Source: Paramacrobiotus metropolitanus
Lineage: Eukaryota; Tardigrada; Eutardigrada; Parachela; Macrobiotidae
Length of the DNA: 64,000 nucleotides
Direction of reading: 5' to 3'
NCBI RefSeq assembly: GCF_019649055.1
Contig: NW_026570335.1
Location: forward strand, 1 to 64,000
Position numbers and translations under genes: made by a program. Below, piece by piece: positions 51,301 through 63,724 of the stretch; within the stretch, counting starts at the first letter, position 1; each line of letters begins with the position of its first letter. The notes under the pieces were generated by a model. It was given only the letters and a program-made list of their open reading frames with translations, was not told where the DNA came from and did not search any database.

Positions 51301-53130
51301 GTATAAATTTCGAGATTTTAATGATGCTCTGAAATTTACAAGCAACAGCTATCGAATGCAGATTTTGATTAAATTTGAAATTTGAAATTTTCGTATAAAT
51401 TTCGAGATTTTAATGATGCTCTGAAATTTAAAAGCAACAGCTATCCAATGCAGATTTTAGTAATTTTGAAATTTGAAATTTAAAATTTCGAGATTTAATG
51501 GTGCTCTGAAATTTACAAGCAACAGTTATCCAATGCAGATTTTGATTAAATTTGAAATTTGAAATTTTCGTATAAATTTCGAGATTTTAATGATGCTCTG
51601 AAATTTAAAAGCAACAGCTATCCAATGCAGATTTTAGTAATTTTGAAATTTGAAATTTAAAATTTCGAGATTTAATGGTGCTCTGAAAATTACAAGCAAC
51701 AGTTATCCAATGCAGATTTTGATTAAATTGATATTTGAAATTTTCATATAAATTTCGAGATCTTAGTGATGCTCTGAAATCAAAAAACAACAGCTTCCCG
51801 CGGCAGATTTTAGTAATTTTCAAACTTGAAATTTCGAGATTTTAATGGTGCTCTGAAATTTAAAAGCAACAGCTTACCGCAGCAGATTTTAGTAATTTTC
51901 AAACTTGAAATTTCGAGATTTTAATGGTGCTCTGAAATTTACAAGCAACAGCTATCGAATGCAGATTTTGATTAAATTTGAAATTTGAAATTTTCGTATA
52001 AATTTCGAGATTTTAATGATGCTCTGAAATTTAAAAGCAACAGCTATCCAATGCAGATTTTAGTAATTTTGAAATTTGAAATTTAAAATTTCGAGATTTA
52101 ATGGTGCTCTGAAATTTACAAGCAACAGTTATCCAATGCAGATTTTAATTAAATTTGATATTTGAAATTTTCATATAAATTTCGAGATCTTAGTGATGCT
52201 CTGAAATTAAAAAACAACAGTTTCCCGCAGCAGATTTTAGTAATTTACAAACTTGAAATTTCGAGATTTTAATGGTGCTCTGAAATTTAAAAGCAACAGC
52301 TTACCGCAGCAGATTTTAGTAATTTTGAAATTTGAAATTTAAAAATTCGAGATTAATGGTGGTCTGAAAATTACAAGCAACAGTTATCCAATGCAGATTT
52401 TAATTAAATTTGATATTTGAAATTTTCATATAAATTTCGAGATCTTAGTGATGCTCTGAAATTTAAAAACAACAGCTTCCCGCAGCAGATTTTAGTAATT
52501 TTCAAACTTGAAATTTCGAGATTTTAATGGTGCTCTGAAATTTACAAGCAACAGCTATCGAATGCAGATTTTGATTAAATTTGAAATCTGAAATTTTCGT
52601 ATAAATTTCGAGATTTTAATGATGCTCTGAAATTTACAAGCAACAGCTATCGAATGCAGATTTTGATTAAATTTGAAATTTGAAATTTTCGTATAAATTT
52701 CGAGATTTTAATGATGCTCTGAAATTTAAAAGCAACAGCTATCCAATGCAGATTTTAGTAATTTTGAAATTTGAAATTTAAAATTTCGAGATTTAATGGT
52801 GCTCTGAAATTTACAAGCAACAGTTATCCAACGCAGATTTTGATTAAATTTGAAATTTGAAATTTTCGTATAAATTTCGAGATTTTAATGATGCTCTGAA
52901 ATTTAAAAGCAACAGCTATCCAATGCAGATTTTAGTAATTTTGAAATTTGAAATTTAAAATTTCGAGATTTAATGGTGCTCTGAAAATTACAAGCAACAG
53001 TTATCCAATGCAGATTTTGATTAAATTGATATTTGAAATTTTCATATAAATTTCGAGATCTTAGTGATGCTCTGAAATTTAAAAACAACAGCTTCCCGCA
53101 TGCAGATTTTAGTAATTTTCAAACTTGAAA
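51301..53130. repeat. Local duplication with 1,298 bp period
   Basis: About 530 bp beginning at 51,301 recurs from 52,599. Both copies hold the same unusual order: two consecutive L monomers with the TATCGAATGCAG box, then S86, L with CGTATAAATTT, S86, and L with the T-deleted AAATTGATATTT. Differences are few by eye (CCAACGCAG near 52,827, CGCATGCAG near 53,098, AAATCAAAAAAC and CGCGGCAG only in the left copy). The preceding GGTGGTCTG markers lie 1,551 bp apart (50,800 and 52,351), so the two units differ upstream by about 253 bp, equal to three monomers. Confidence 0.7.
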
Positions 53131-56100
53131 TTTCGAGATTTTAATGGTGCTCTGAAATTTAAAAGCAACAGCTACCGCAGCAGATTTTAGTAATTTTCGA
53201 AATTTGAAATTTCGAGATTTTAATGGTGCTCTGAAATTTAAAAGCAACAGCTATCCAATGCAGATTTTAGTAATTTTGAAATTTGAAATTTTAAAATTTC
53301 GAGATTTTAATGGTGCTCTGAAATTTACAAGCAACAGCTATCCAATGCAGATTTTGATTAAATTTGAAATTTGAAATTTTCGTATAAATTTCGAGATTTT
53401 AATGATGCTCTGAAATTTAAAAGCAACAGCTATCCAATGCAGATTTTAGTAATTTTGAAATTTGAAATTTAAAATTTCGAGATTTTAATGGTGCTCTGAA
53501 ATTTACAAGCAACAGTTATCCAATGCAGATTTTGATTAAATTTGAAATTTTCATATAAATTTCGAGATTTTAATGATGCTCTGAAATTTAAAAACAACAG
53601 CTTCCAATGCAGATTTTAGTAATTTTGAAATTTGAAATTTAAAAATTTCGAGATTTAATGGTGCTCTGAAATTTACAAGCAACAGTTATCCAATGCAGAT
53701 TTTGATTAAATTTGATATTTGAAATTTTCATATAATTTTCGAGATTTAAGTGATGCTCTGAAATTTAAAAACAACAGCTTCCCGCAGCAGATTTTAGTAA
53801 TTTTCAAACTTTGAAATTTCGAGATTTTAATGGTGCTCTGAAATTTAAAAGCAACAGCTATCAATGCAGATTTTGATTAATTTTGAAATTTGAAATTTAA
53901 AAATTCGAGATATAATGGTGCTCTGAAATTTACAAGCAACAGTTATCCAATGCAGATTTTGATTAAATTTGATATTTGAAATTTTCATATAAATTTCGAG
54001 ATTTTAATGATGCTCTGAAATTTAAAAGCAACAGCTTACCGCAGCAGATTTTAGTAATTTTGAAATTTGAAATTTAAAATTCGAGATATAATGGTGCTCT
54101 GAAAATTACAAGCAACAGTTATCCAATGCAGATTTTGATTAAATTTGATATTTGAAATTTTCATATAATTTTCGAGATTTAAGTGATGCTCTGAAATTTA
54201 AAAACAACAGCTTCCCGCAGCAGATTTTAGTAATTTTCAAACTTGAAATTTCGAGATTTTAATGGTGCTCTGAAATTTACAAGCAACAGCTATCGAATGC
54301 AGATTTTGATTAAATTTGAAATTTGAAATTTTCGTATAAATTTCGAGATTTTAATGATGCTCTGAAATTTAAAAGCAACAGCTATCCAATGCAGATTTTA
54401 GTAATTTTGAAATTTGAAATTTAAAATTTCGAGATTTAATGGTGCTCTGAAATTTACAAGCAACAGTTATCCAATGCAGATTTTGATTAAATTTGATATT
54501 TGAAATTTTCATATAAATTTCGAGATTTAAGTGATGCTCTGAAATTTAAAAACAACAGCTTCCGCAGCAGATTTTAGTAATTTTTAAATTTGAAATTTCG
54601 AGATTTTAATGGTGCTCTGAAATTTAAAAGCAACAGCTTCCGCAGCAGATTTTAGTAATTTTGAAATTTGAAATTTAAAATTTCGAGATTTTAATGGTGC
54701 TCTGAAATTTACAAGCAACAGTTATCCAATGCAGATTTTGATTAAATTTGATATTTGAAATTTTCATATAAATTTCGAGATTTTAATGATGCTCTGAAAT
54801 TTAAAAAGCAACAGCTTACCGCAGATTTTAGTAATTTTGAAATTTGAAATTTAAAAATTCGAGATTTAATGGTGCTCTGAAAATTACAAGCAACAGTTAT
54901 CCAATGCAGATTTTGATTAAATTTGATATTTGAAATTTTCATATAAATTTCGAGATTTAAGTGCTCTGAAATTTAAAAGCAACAGCTTCCCGCAGCAGAT
55001 TTTAGTAATTTTCAAACTTGAAATTTCGAGATTTTAATGGTGCTCTGAAATTTAAAAGCAACAGCTATCCAATGCAGATTTTGATTAAATTTGAAATTTG
55101 AAATTTTCATATAAATTTCGAGATTTTAATGATGCTCTGAAATTTAAAAGCAACAGCTATCCAATGCAGATTTTAGTAATTTTGAAATTTGAAATTTAAA
55201 ATTTCGAGATTTTAATGGTGCTCTGAAATTTACAAGCAACAGTTATCCAATGCAGATTTTAATTAAATTTGATATTTGAAATTTTCATATAAATTTCGAG
55301 ATCTTAGTGATGCTCTGAAATTAAAACAACAGCTTCCGCAGCAGATTTTAGTAATTTTCAAACTTGAAATTTCGAGATTTTAATGGTGCTCTGAAATTTA
55401 AAGCAACAGCTATCCAATGCAGATTTTAGTAATTTTGAAATTTGAAATTTAAAATTTTGAGATTTAATGGTGCTCTGAAATTTACAAGCAACAGTTATCC
55501 AATGCAGATTTTAATTAAATTTGAAATTTGAAATTTTCATATAAATTTCGAGATCTTAGTGATGCTCTGAAATTAAAAAACAACAGCTTCCCGCAGCAGA
55601 TTTTAGTAATTTTCAAACTTGAAATTTCGAGATTTTAATGGTGCTCTGAAATTTAAAAGCAACAGCTTACCGCAGCAGATTTTAGTAATTTTGAAATTTG
55701 AAATTTAAAATTCGAGATATAATGGTGCTCTGAAATTTACAAGCAACAGTTATCCAATGCAGATTTTAATTAAATTTGATATTTGAAATTTTCATATAAA
55801 TTTCGAGATCTTAGTGATGCTCTGAAATTAAAAAACAACAGCTTCCCGCAGCAGATTTTAGTAATTTTCAAACTTGAAATTTCGAGATTTTAATGGTGCT
55901 CTGAAATTTAAAAGCAACAGCTTCCCGCAGCAGATTTTAGTAATTTTGAAATTTGAAATTTAAAAATTCGAGATTTAATGGTGCTCTGAAAATTACAAGC
56001 AACAGTTATCCAATGCAGATTTTGATTAAATTTGAAATTTTCATATAATTTTCGAGATTTAAGTGATACTCTGAAATTTAAAAACAACAGCTTCCCGCAG

Positions 56101-56474
56101 CAGATTTTAGTAATTTTCAAACTTGAAATTTCGAGATTTTAATGGTGCTCTGAAATTTACAAGCAACAGCTATCGAATGCAGATTTTGATTAAATTTGAA
56201 ATTTGAAATTTTCGTATAAATTTCGAGATTTAATGGTGCTCTGAAATTTACAAGCAACAGTTATCCAATGCAGATTTTAATTAAATTTGATATTTGAAAT
56301 TTTCATATAAATTTCGAGATCTTAGTGATGCTCTGAAATTAAAAAACAACAGCTTCCCGCAGCAGATTTTAGTAATTTTCAAACTTGAAATTTCGAGATT
56401 TTAATGATGCTCTGAAATTTAAAAGCAACAGCTTCCGCAGATTTTAGTAATTTTGAAATTTGAAATTTAAAATT

Positions 56475-57268
56475 TTGAGATTTAATGGTGCTCTGAAATT
56501 TACAAGCAACAGTTATCCAATGCAGATTTTAATTAAATTTGAAATTTGAAATTTTCATATAAATTTCGAGATTTTAGTGATGCTCTGAAATTTAAAAACA
56601 ACAGCTTCCCGCAGCAGATTTTAGTAATTTTCAAACTTGAAATTTCGAGATTTTAATGGTGCTCTGAAATTTAAAAGCAACAGCTTATCCAATGCAGATT
56701 TTAGTAATTTTGAAATTTGAAATTTAAAAATTCGAGATTAATGGTGGTCTGAAAATTACAAGCAACAGTTATCCAATGCAGATTTTAATTAAATTTGATA
56801 TTTGAAATTTTCATATAAATTTCGAGATCTTAGTGATGCTCTGAAATTAAAAAACAACAGCTTCGCGCAGCAGATTTTAGTAATTTTCAACCTTGAAATT
56901 TCGAGATTTCAATGGTGCTCTGAAATTTAAAAGCAACAGCTTACCGCAGCAGATTTTAGTAATTTTGAAATTTGAAATTTAAAAATTCGAGATATAATGG
57001 TGCTCTGAAAATTACAAGCAACAGTTATCCAATGCACATTTTGATTAAATTTGAATTTTCATATAATTTTCGAGATTTAAGTGATACTCTGAAATTTAAA
57101 AACAACAGCTTCCCGCAGCAGATTTTAGTAATTTTCAAACTTGAAATTTCGAGATTTTAATGGTGCTCTGAAATTTACAAGCAACAGCTATCGAATGCAG
57201 ATTTTGATTAAATTTGAAATTTGAAATTTTCATATAAATTTCGAGATTTTAATGATGCTCTGAAATTT
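56475..57268. repeat. Partner of the duplicated segment at 16,051-16,850
   Basis: This is the right-hand copy of the collinear block described at 16.05 kb. It carries the same set of rare spellings in the same order (ggtggtctg near 56,742, TTCAACCTTG at 56,886, ATGCACATTTTG near 57,033). It lacks one GATATTT heptamer and has GATACTCTG. Confidence 0.75.
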
Positions 57269-59940
57269 AAAAGCAACAGCTATCCAATGCAGATTTTAGT
57301 AATTTTGAAATTTAAAATTTCGAGATTTAATGGTGCTCTGAAATTTACAAGCAACAGTTATCCAATGCAGATTTTGATTAAATTGGATATTTGAAATTTT
57401 CGTATAAATTTCGAGATTTTAATGATGCTCTGAAATTTAAAAGCAACAGCTATCCAATGCAGATTTTAGTAATTTTGAAATTTGAAATTTAAAATTTCGA
57501 GATTTAATGGTGCTCTGAAATTTACAAGCAACAGCTATCGAATGCAGATTTTGATTAAATTTGATATTTGAAATTTTCATATAAATTTCGAGATCTTAGT
57601 GATGCTCTGAAATTTAAAACAACAGCTTCCGCAGCAGATTTTAGTAATTTTCAAACTTGAAATTTCGAGATTTTAATGGTGCTCTGAAATTTAAAAGCAA
57701 CAGCTTCCGCAGCAGATTTTAGTAATTTTCAAACTTGAAATTTCGAGATTTTAATGGTGCTCTGAAATTTACAAGCAACAGCTATCGAATGCAGATTTTG
57801 ATTAAATTTGAAATTTGAAATTTTCATATAAATTTCGAGATTTTAATGATGCTCTGAAATTTAAAAGCAACAGCTATCCAATGCAGATTTTAGTAATTTT
57901 GAAATTTGAAATTTAAAATTTCGAGATTTTAATGGTGCTCTGAAATTTACAAGCAACAGCTATCCAATGCAGATTTTGATTAAATTTGAAATTTGAAATT
58001 TTCGTATAAAATTTCGAGATTTTAATGGTGCTCTGAAATTTAAAAGCAACAGCTATCCAATGCAGATTTTAGTAATTTTGAAATTTGAAATTTAAAATTC
58101 CGAGATTTAATGGTGCTCTGAAATTTACAAGCAACAGTTATCCAATGCAGATTTTGATTAAATTTGAAATTTTCATATAAATTTCGAGATCTTAGTGATG
58201 CTCTGAAATTAAAAAACAACAGCTTCCCGCAGCAGATTTTAGTAATTTTCAAACTTGAAATTTCGAGATTTTAATGATGCTCTGAAATTTAAAAGCAACA
58301 GCTATCCAATGCAGATTTTAGTAATTTTGAAATTTGAAATTTAAAATTTCGAGATTTAATGGTGCTCTGAAATTTACAAGCAACAGTTATCCAATGCAGA
58401 TTTTAATTAAATTTGATATTTGAAATTTTCATATAAATTTCGAGATCTTAGTGATGCTCTGAAATTAAAAAACAACAGCTTCCCGCAGCAGATTTTAGTA
58501 ATTTTCAAACTTGAAATTTCGAGATTTTAATGGTGCTCTGAAATTTAAAAGCAACAGCTTCCCGCAGCAGATTTTAGTAATTTTGAAATTTGAAATTTAA
58601 AATTTCGAGATTTAATGGTGCTCTGAAATTTACAAGCAACAGTTATCCAATGCAGATTTTAATTAAATTTGAAATTTGAAATTTTCATATAAATTTCGAG
58701 ATTTTAGTGATGCTCTGAAATTTAAAAGCAACAGCTTCCCGCAGCAGATTTTAGTAATTTTGAAATTTGAAATTTAAAATTTCGAGATTTTAATGGTGCT
58801 CTGAAATTTACAAGCAACAGCTATCGAATGCAGATTTTGATTAAATTTGAAATTTGAAATTTTCATATAAATTTCGAGATTTTAATGATGCTCTGAAATT
58901 TAAAAGCAACAGCTTCCCGCAGCAGATTTTAGTAATTTTTAAATTTGAAATTTCGAGATTTTAATGGTGCTCTGAAATTTACAAGCAACAGCTATCCGAA
59001 TGCAGATTTTGATTAAATTTGAAATTTGAAATTTTCATATAAATTTCGAGATTTTAATGATGCTCTGAAATTTAAAAGCAACAGCTATCCAATGCAGATT
59101 TTAGTAATTTTGAAATTTGAAATTTAAAATTTCGAGATTTAATGGTGCTCTGAAATTTACAAGCAACAGTTATCCAATGCAGATTTTGATTAAATTTGAT
59201 ATTTGAAATTTTCATATAAATTTCGAGATCTTAGTGATGCTCTGAAATTAAAAAACAACAGCTTCGCGCAGCAGATTTTAGTAATTTTCAAACTTGAAAT
59301 TTCGAGATTTTAATGGTGCTCTGAAATTTAAAAGCAACAGCTTACCGCAGCAGATTTTAGTAATTTTCAAACTTGAAATTTCGAGATTTTAATGGTGCTC
59401 TGAAATTTACAAGCAACAGCTATCGAATGCAGATTTTGATTAAATTTGAAATTTGAAATTTTCGTATAAATTTCGAGATTTTAATGATGCTCTGAAATTT
59501 AAAAGCAACAGCTATCCAATGCAGATTTTAGTAATTTTGAAATTTGAAATTTAAAAATTCGAGATATAATGGTGCTCTGAAATTTACAAGCAACAGTTAT
59601 CCAATGCAGATTTTGATTAAATTTGAAATTTGAAATTTTCGTATAAATTTCGAGATTTTAATGATGCTCTGAAATTTAAAAGCAACAGCTATCCAATGCA
59701 GATTTTAGTAATTTTGAAATTTGAAATTTAAAATTTCGAGATTTTAATGGTGCTCTGAAATTTACAAGCAACAGTTATCCAATGCAGATTTTGATTAAAT
59801 TTGATATTTGAAATTTTCATATAAATTTCGAGATCTTAGTGATGCTCTGAAATTAAAAAACAACAGCTTCCCGCAGCAGATTTTAGTAATTTTCAAACTT
59901 GAAATTTCGAGATTTTAATGGTGCTCTGAAATTTAAAAGC

Positions 59941-60400
59941 AACAGCTTACCGCAGCAGATTTGAGTAATTTTGAAATTTGAAATTTAATAATTCGAGATA
60001 TAATGGTGCTCTGAAAATTACAAGCAAAAGTTATCCAATGCAGATTTTGATTAAATTTGATATTTGAATTTTCATATAATTTTCGAGATTTAAGTGATGC
60101 TCTGAAATTTAAAAACAACAGCTTCCCGCAGCAGATTTTAGTAATTCTCAAACTTGAAATTTCGAGATTTTAATGGTGCTCTGAAATTTACAAGCAACAG
60201 CTATCGAATGCAGATTTTGATTAAATTTGAAATTTGAAATTTTCGTATAAATTTCGAGATTTTAATGATGCTCTGAAATTTAAAAGCAACAGCTATCCAA
60301 TGCAGATTTTAGTAATTTTGAAATTTGAAATTTAAAATTTCGAGATTTAATGGTGCTCTGAAATTTACAAGCAACAGTTATCCAATGCAGATTTTGATTA
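59941..60400. repeat. Partner of the duplicated segment at 17,800-18,260
   Basis: This is the right-hand copy at an offset of 42,141. It carries AAGCAAAAGTTATCC (60,022) and TAATTCTCAAACTTG (60,142), and differs by AATTTAATAATTCGAG and CAGATTTGAGTAA. It lacks the ATTCGAAATTT spelling found in the left copy. Confidence 0.7.
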
Positions 60401-62242
60401 AATTTGAAATTTGAAATTTTCGTATAAATTTCGAGATTTTAATGATGCTCTGAAATTTAAAAGCAACAGCTATCCAATGCAGATTTTAGTAATTTTGAAA
60501 TTTGAAATTTAAAATTTCGAGATTTAATGGTGCTCTGAAATTTACAAGCAACAGTTATCCAATGCAGATTTTAATTAAATTTGATATTTGAAATTTTCAT
60601 ATAAATTTCGAGATCTTAGTGATGCTCTGAAATTAAAAAACAACAGCTTCCCGCAGCAGATTTTAGTAATTTTCAAACTTGAAATTTCGAGATTTTAATG
60701 GTGCTCTGAAATTTAAAAGCAACAGCTTCCCGCAGCAGATTTTAGTAATTTTGAAATTTGAAATTTAAAATTTCGAGATTTTAATGGTGCTCTGAAAATT
60801 ACAAGCAACAGTTATCCAATGCAGATTTTAATTAAATTTGATATTTGAAATTTTCATATAAATTTCGAGATCTTAGTGATGCTCTGAAATTAAAAAACAA
60901 CAGCTTCCCGCAGCAGATTTTAGTAATTTTCAAACTTGAAATTTCGAGATTTTAATGATGCTCTGAAATTTAAAAGCAACAGCTTACCGCAGCAGATTTT
61001 AGTAATTTTGAAATTTGAAATTTTAAAATTCGAGATATAATGGTGCTCTGAAATTACAAGCAACAGTTATCCAATGCAGATTTTGATTAAATTTGATATT
61101 TGAATTTTCATATAATTTTCGAGATTTAAGTGATACTCTGAAATTTAAAAACAACAGCTTCCCGCAGCAGATTTTAGTAATTTTCAAACTTGAAATTTCG
61201 AGATTTTAATGGTGCTCTGAAATTTACAAGCAACAGCTATCGAATGCAGATTTTGATTAAATTTGAAATTTGAAATTTTCGTATAAATTTCGAGATTTTA
61301 ATGATGCTCTGAAATTTAAAAGCAACAGCTATCGAATGCAGATTTTGATTAAATTTGAAATTTGAAATTTTCATATAAGTTTCGAGATTTTAATGATGCT
61401 TTGAAATTTAAAAGCAACAGCTATCCAATGCAGATTTTAGTAATTTTGAAATTTGAAATTTAAAATTTCGAGATTTAATGGTGCTCTGAAATTTACAAGC
61501 AACAGTTATCCAATGCAGATTTTGATTAAATTTGAAATTTGAAATTTTCGTATAAATTTCGAGATTTTAATGATGCTCTGAAATTTAAAAGCAACAGCTA
61601 TCCAATGCAGATTTTAGTAATTTTGAAATTTGAAATTTAAAATTTCGAGATTTAATGGTGCTCTGAAATTTACAAGCAACAGTTATCCAATGCAGATTTT
61701 GATTAAATTGATATTTGAGATTTTCATATAAATTTCGAGATCTTAGTGATGCTCTGAAATTTAAAAACAACAGCTTACCTTGGCAGATTTTAGTAATTTT
61801 CAAACTTGAAATTTCGAGATTTTAATGGTGCTCTGAAATTTAAAAGCAACAGCTTACCGCAGCAGATTTTAGTAATTTTCAAATTTGAAATTCTGAGATT
61901 TTGATGGTGCTCTGAAATTTACAAGCAACAGCTATCGAATGCAGATTTTGATTAAATTTGAAATTTGAAATTTTCGTATAAAATTTCGAGATTTTAATGA
62001 TGCTCTGAAATTTAAAAGCAACAGCTATCCAATGCAGATTTTAGTAATTTTGAAATTTGAAATTTAAAAATTTCGAGATATAATGGTGCTCTGAAATTTA
62101 CAAGCAACAGTTATCCAATGCAGATTTTGATTAAATTTGAAATTTGAAATTTTCATATAAATTTCGAGATTTTAATGATGCTCTGAAATTTAAAAGCAAC
62201 AGCTATCCAATGCAGATTTTAGTAATTTTGAAATTTGAAATT

Positions 62243-62269
62243 TAAAATTTCGAGATCTAAAATTTCGAG
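62243..62269 (+). repeat. 12-bp direct duplication inside a monomer front
   Basis: TAAAATTTCGAG occurs at 62,243-62,254 and again at 62,258-62,269, 15 bp apart. The second copy replaces the normal ATTTAATGGTG, so the monomer passes straight into CTCTGAAATTT. This is a small slippage or template-switch scar, and I saw it only once. Confidence 0.8.
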
Positions 62270-63468
62270 CTCTGAAATTTACAAGCAACAGTTATCCAAT
62301 GCAGATTTTGATTAAATTTGATATTTGAAATTTTCATATAAATTTCGAGATCTTAGTGATGCTCTGAAATTAAAAACAACAGCTTCCCGCAGCAGATTTT
62401 AGTAATTTTCAAACTTGAAATTTCGAGATTTTAATGGTGCTTTGAAATTTAAAAGCAACAGCTTCCCGCAGCAGATTTTAGTAATTTTGAAATTTGAAAT
62501 TTACAATTTCGAGATTTTAATGGTGCTCTGAAAATTACAAGCAACAGTTATCCAATGCAGATTTTGATTAAATTTGATATTTGAAATTTTCATATAAATT
62601 TCGAAATTTTAATGATGCTCTGAAATTTAAAAGCAACAGCTTCCCGCAGCAGATTTTAGTAATTTTTAAACTTGAAATTTCGAAATTTTAATGATGCTCT
62701 GAAATTTAAAAGCAACAGCTATCGAATGCAGATTTTGATTAAATTTGAAATTTGAAATTTTCATATAAGTTTCGAGATTTTAATGATGCTCTGAAATTTA
62801 AAGCAACAGCTATCCAATGCAGATTTTAGTAATTTTGAAATTTGAAATTTAAAATTTCGAGATTTAATGGTGCTCTGAAATTTACAAGCAACAGTTATCC
62901 AATGCAGATTTTGATTAAATTTGAAATTTGAAATTTTCGTATAAATTTCGAGATTTTAATGATGCTCTGAAATTTAAAAGCAACAGCTATCCAATGCAGA
63001 TTTTAGTAATTTTGAAATTTGAAATTTAAAATTTCGAGATTTTAATGGTGCTCTGAAATTTACAAGCAACAGTTATCCAATGCAGATTTTGATTAAATTT
63101 GAAATTTTCATATAAATTTCGAGATTTTAATGATGCTCTGAAATTTAAAAGCAACAGCTTCCCGCAGCAGATTTTAGTAATTTTGAAATTTGAAATTTAA
63201 AATTTCGAGATTTTAATGGTGCTCTGAAATTTACAAGCAACAGCTATCCAATGCAGATTTTGATTAAATTTGATATTTGAAATTTTCATATAAATTTCGA
63301 GATCTTAGTGATGCTCTGAAATTTAAAAACAACAGCTTCCCGCAGCAGATTTTAGTAATTTTCAAACTTGAAATTTCGAGATTTTAATGATGCTCTGAAA
63401 TTTAAAAGCAACAGCTATCGAATGCAGATTTTGATTAAATTTGAAATTTGAAATTTTCATATAAATTT

Positions 63469-63554
63469 CGAGATTTTAATGATGCTCTGAAATTTAAAAG
63501 CAACAGCTATCCAATGCAGATTTTAGTAATTTTGAAATTTGAAATTTAAAATTT
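63469..63554 (+). repeat. Exemplar S monomer with 'ATCCAATGCAG' box (86 bp)
   Basis: This is a clean example of the 86 bp S class. It starts at CGAG, has GATGCTCTGAAATTTAAAAG, the box CTATCCAATGCAG, the S tail ATTTTAGTAATTTT, then two GAAATTT words and TAAAATTT before the next CGAG. Copies of this type occur throughout the window, usually directly before an L monomer. In subarray I its junction with the next monomer often has the variant TTTTTAGATTT (near 1,491, 2,441, 7,002, 7,434, 9,600, 10,029, 12,598 and 14,338), which removes the CpG at the monomer start. Confidence 0.9.
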
Positions 63555-63555
63555 C
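63541..63555. repeat. Dyad at the S-monomer junction, exemplar
   Basis: GAAATTTAAAATTTC pairs the same two 7-bp arms as the L junction but with a single-base spacer. In 79 bp S monomers the arms fuse into the 8-bp perfect palindrome GAAATTTC. All main monomer types therefore end in the same symmetric element with a spacer of different length. Confidence 0.7.
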
Positions 63556-63645
63556 GAGATTTAATGGTGCTCTGAAAATTACAAGCAACAGCTATCCAAT
63601 GCAGATTTTGATTAAATTTGAAATTTGAAATTTTCATATAAATTT
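63555..63645 (+). repeat. Exemplar L monomer (91 bp)
   Basis: This is a clean L monomer. It has the shared front half with GAAAATTACAAGCAACAG, the ATCCAATGCAG box, then the L tail ATTTTGATTAAATTT, two heptamer words and TTTCATATAAATTT. Most L monomers elsewhere have GATATTT as the first heptamer word. A frequent shorter form lacks one heptamer and is 84 bp (for example near 17,740-17,765). Tail variants are regional: CATATAAACTT in subarray I, CGTATAAATTT from about 16.8 kb onward. A heavily shortened form, GATTAAATTTTAAATTTCGAG, which lacks the CATATAA stretch, occurs near 4,310, 9,230, 11,455 and 12,230. Confidence 0.9.
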
Positions 63646-63646
63646 C
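63627..63646. repeat. Dyad (hairpin-capable) at the L-monomer junction, exemplar
   Basis: GAAATTTTCATATAAATTTC has two perfect 7-bp arms (GAAATTT and AAATTTC) around a 6-base loop, TCATAT. It lies across the end of an L monomer and the first base of the next monomer. The same element recurs in most L monomers that end CATATAAATTTC. It is weakened where the tail reads CATATAATTTTC or CATATAAACTTC. Whether it extrudes in the cell is not known. Confidence 0.75.
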
Positions 63647-63724
63647 GAGATTTTAATGATGCTCTGAAATTTAAAAGCAACAGCTTCCCGCAGCAGATTT
63701 TAGTAATTTTTAAATTTGAAATTT
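63646..63724 (+). repeat. Exemplar S monomer with 'CCGCAGCAG' box (79 bp)
   Basis: This is a 79 bp S monomer whose core box is CTTCCCGCAGCAG instead of CTATCCAATGCAG. The tail is AGTAATTTTTAAATTTGAAATTT; the commoner form of this tail is TTTTCAAACTTGAAATTT. It is exactly one 7-bp word shorter than the 86 bp S monomer. A second version with CTTACCGCAGCAG and the full 86 bp tail is also common. The CCGCAGCAG box is almost always joined to an S tail. In subarray I the tail is often TAGTTTTTAAACATGAAATTT, which I did not see after about 15,440. Confidence 0.9.
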
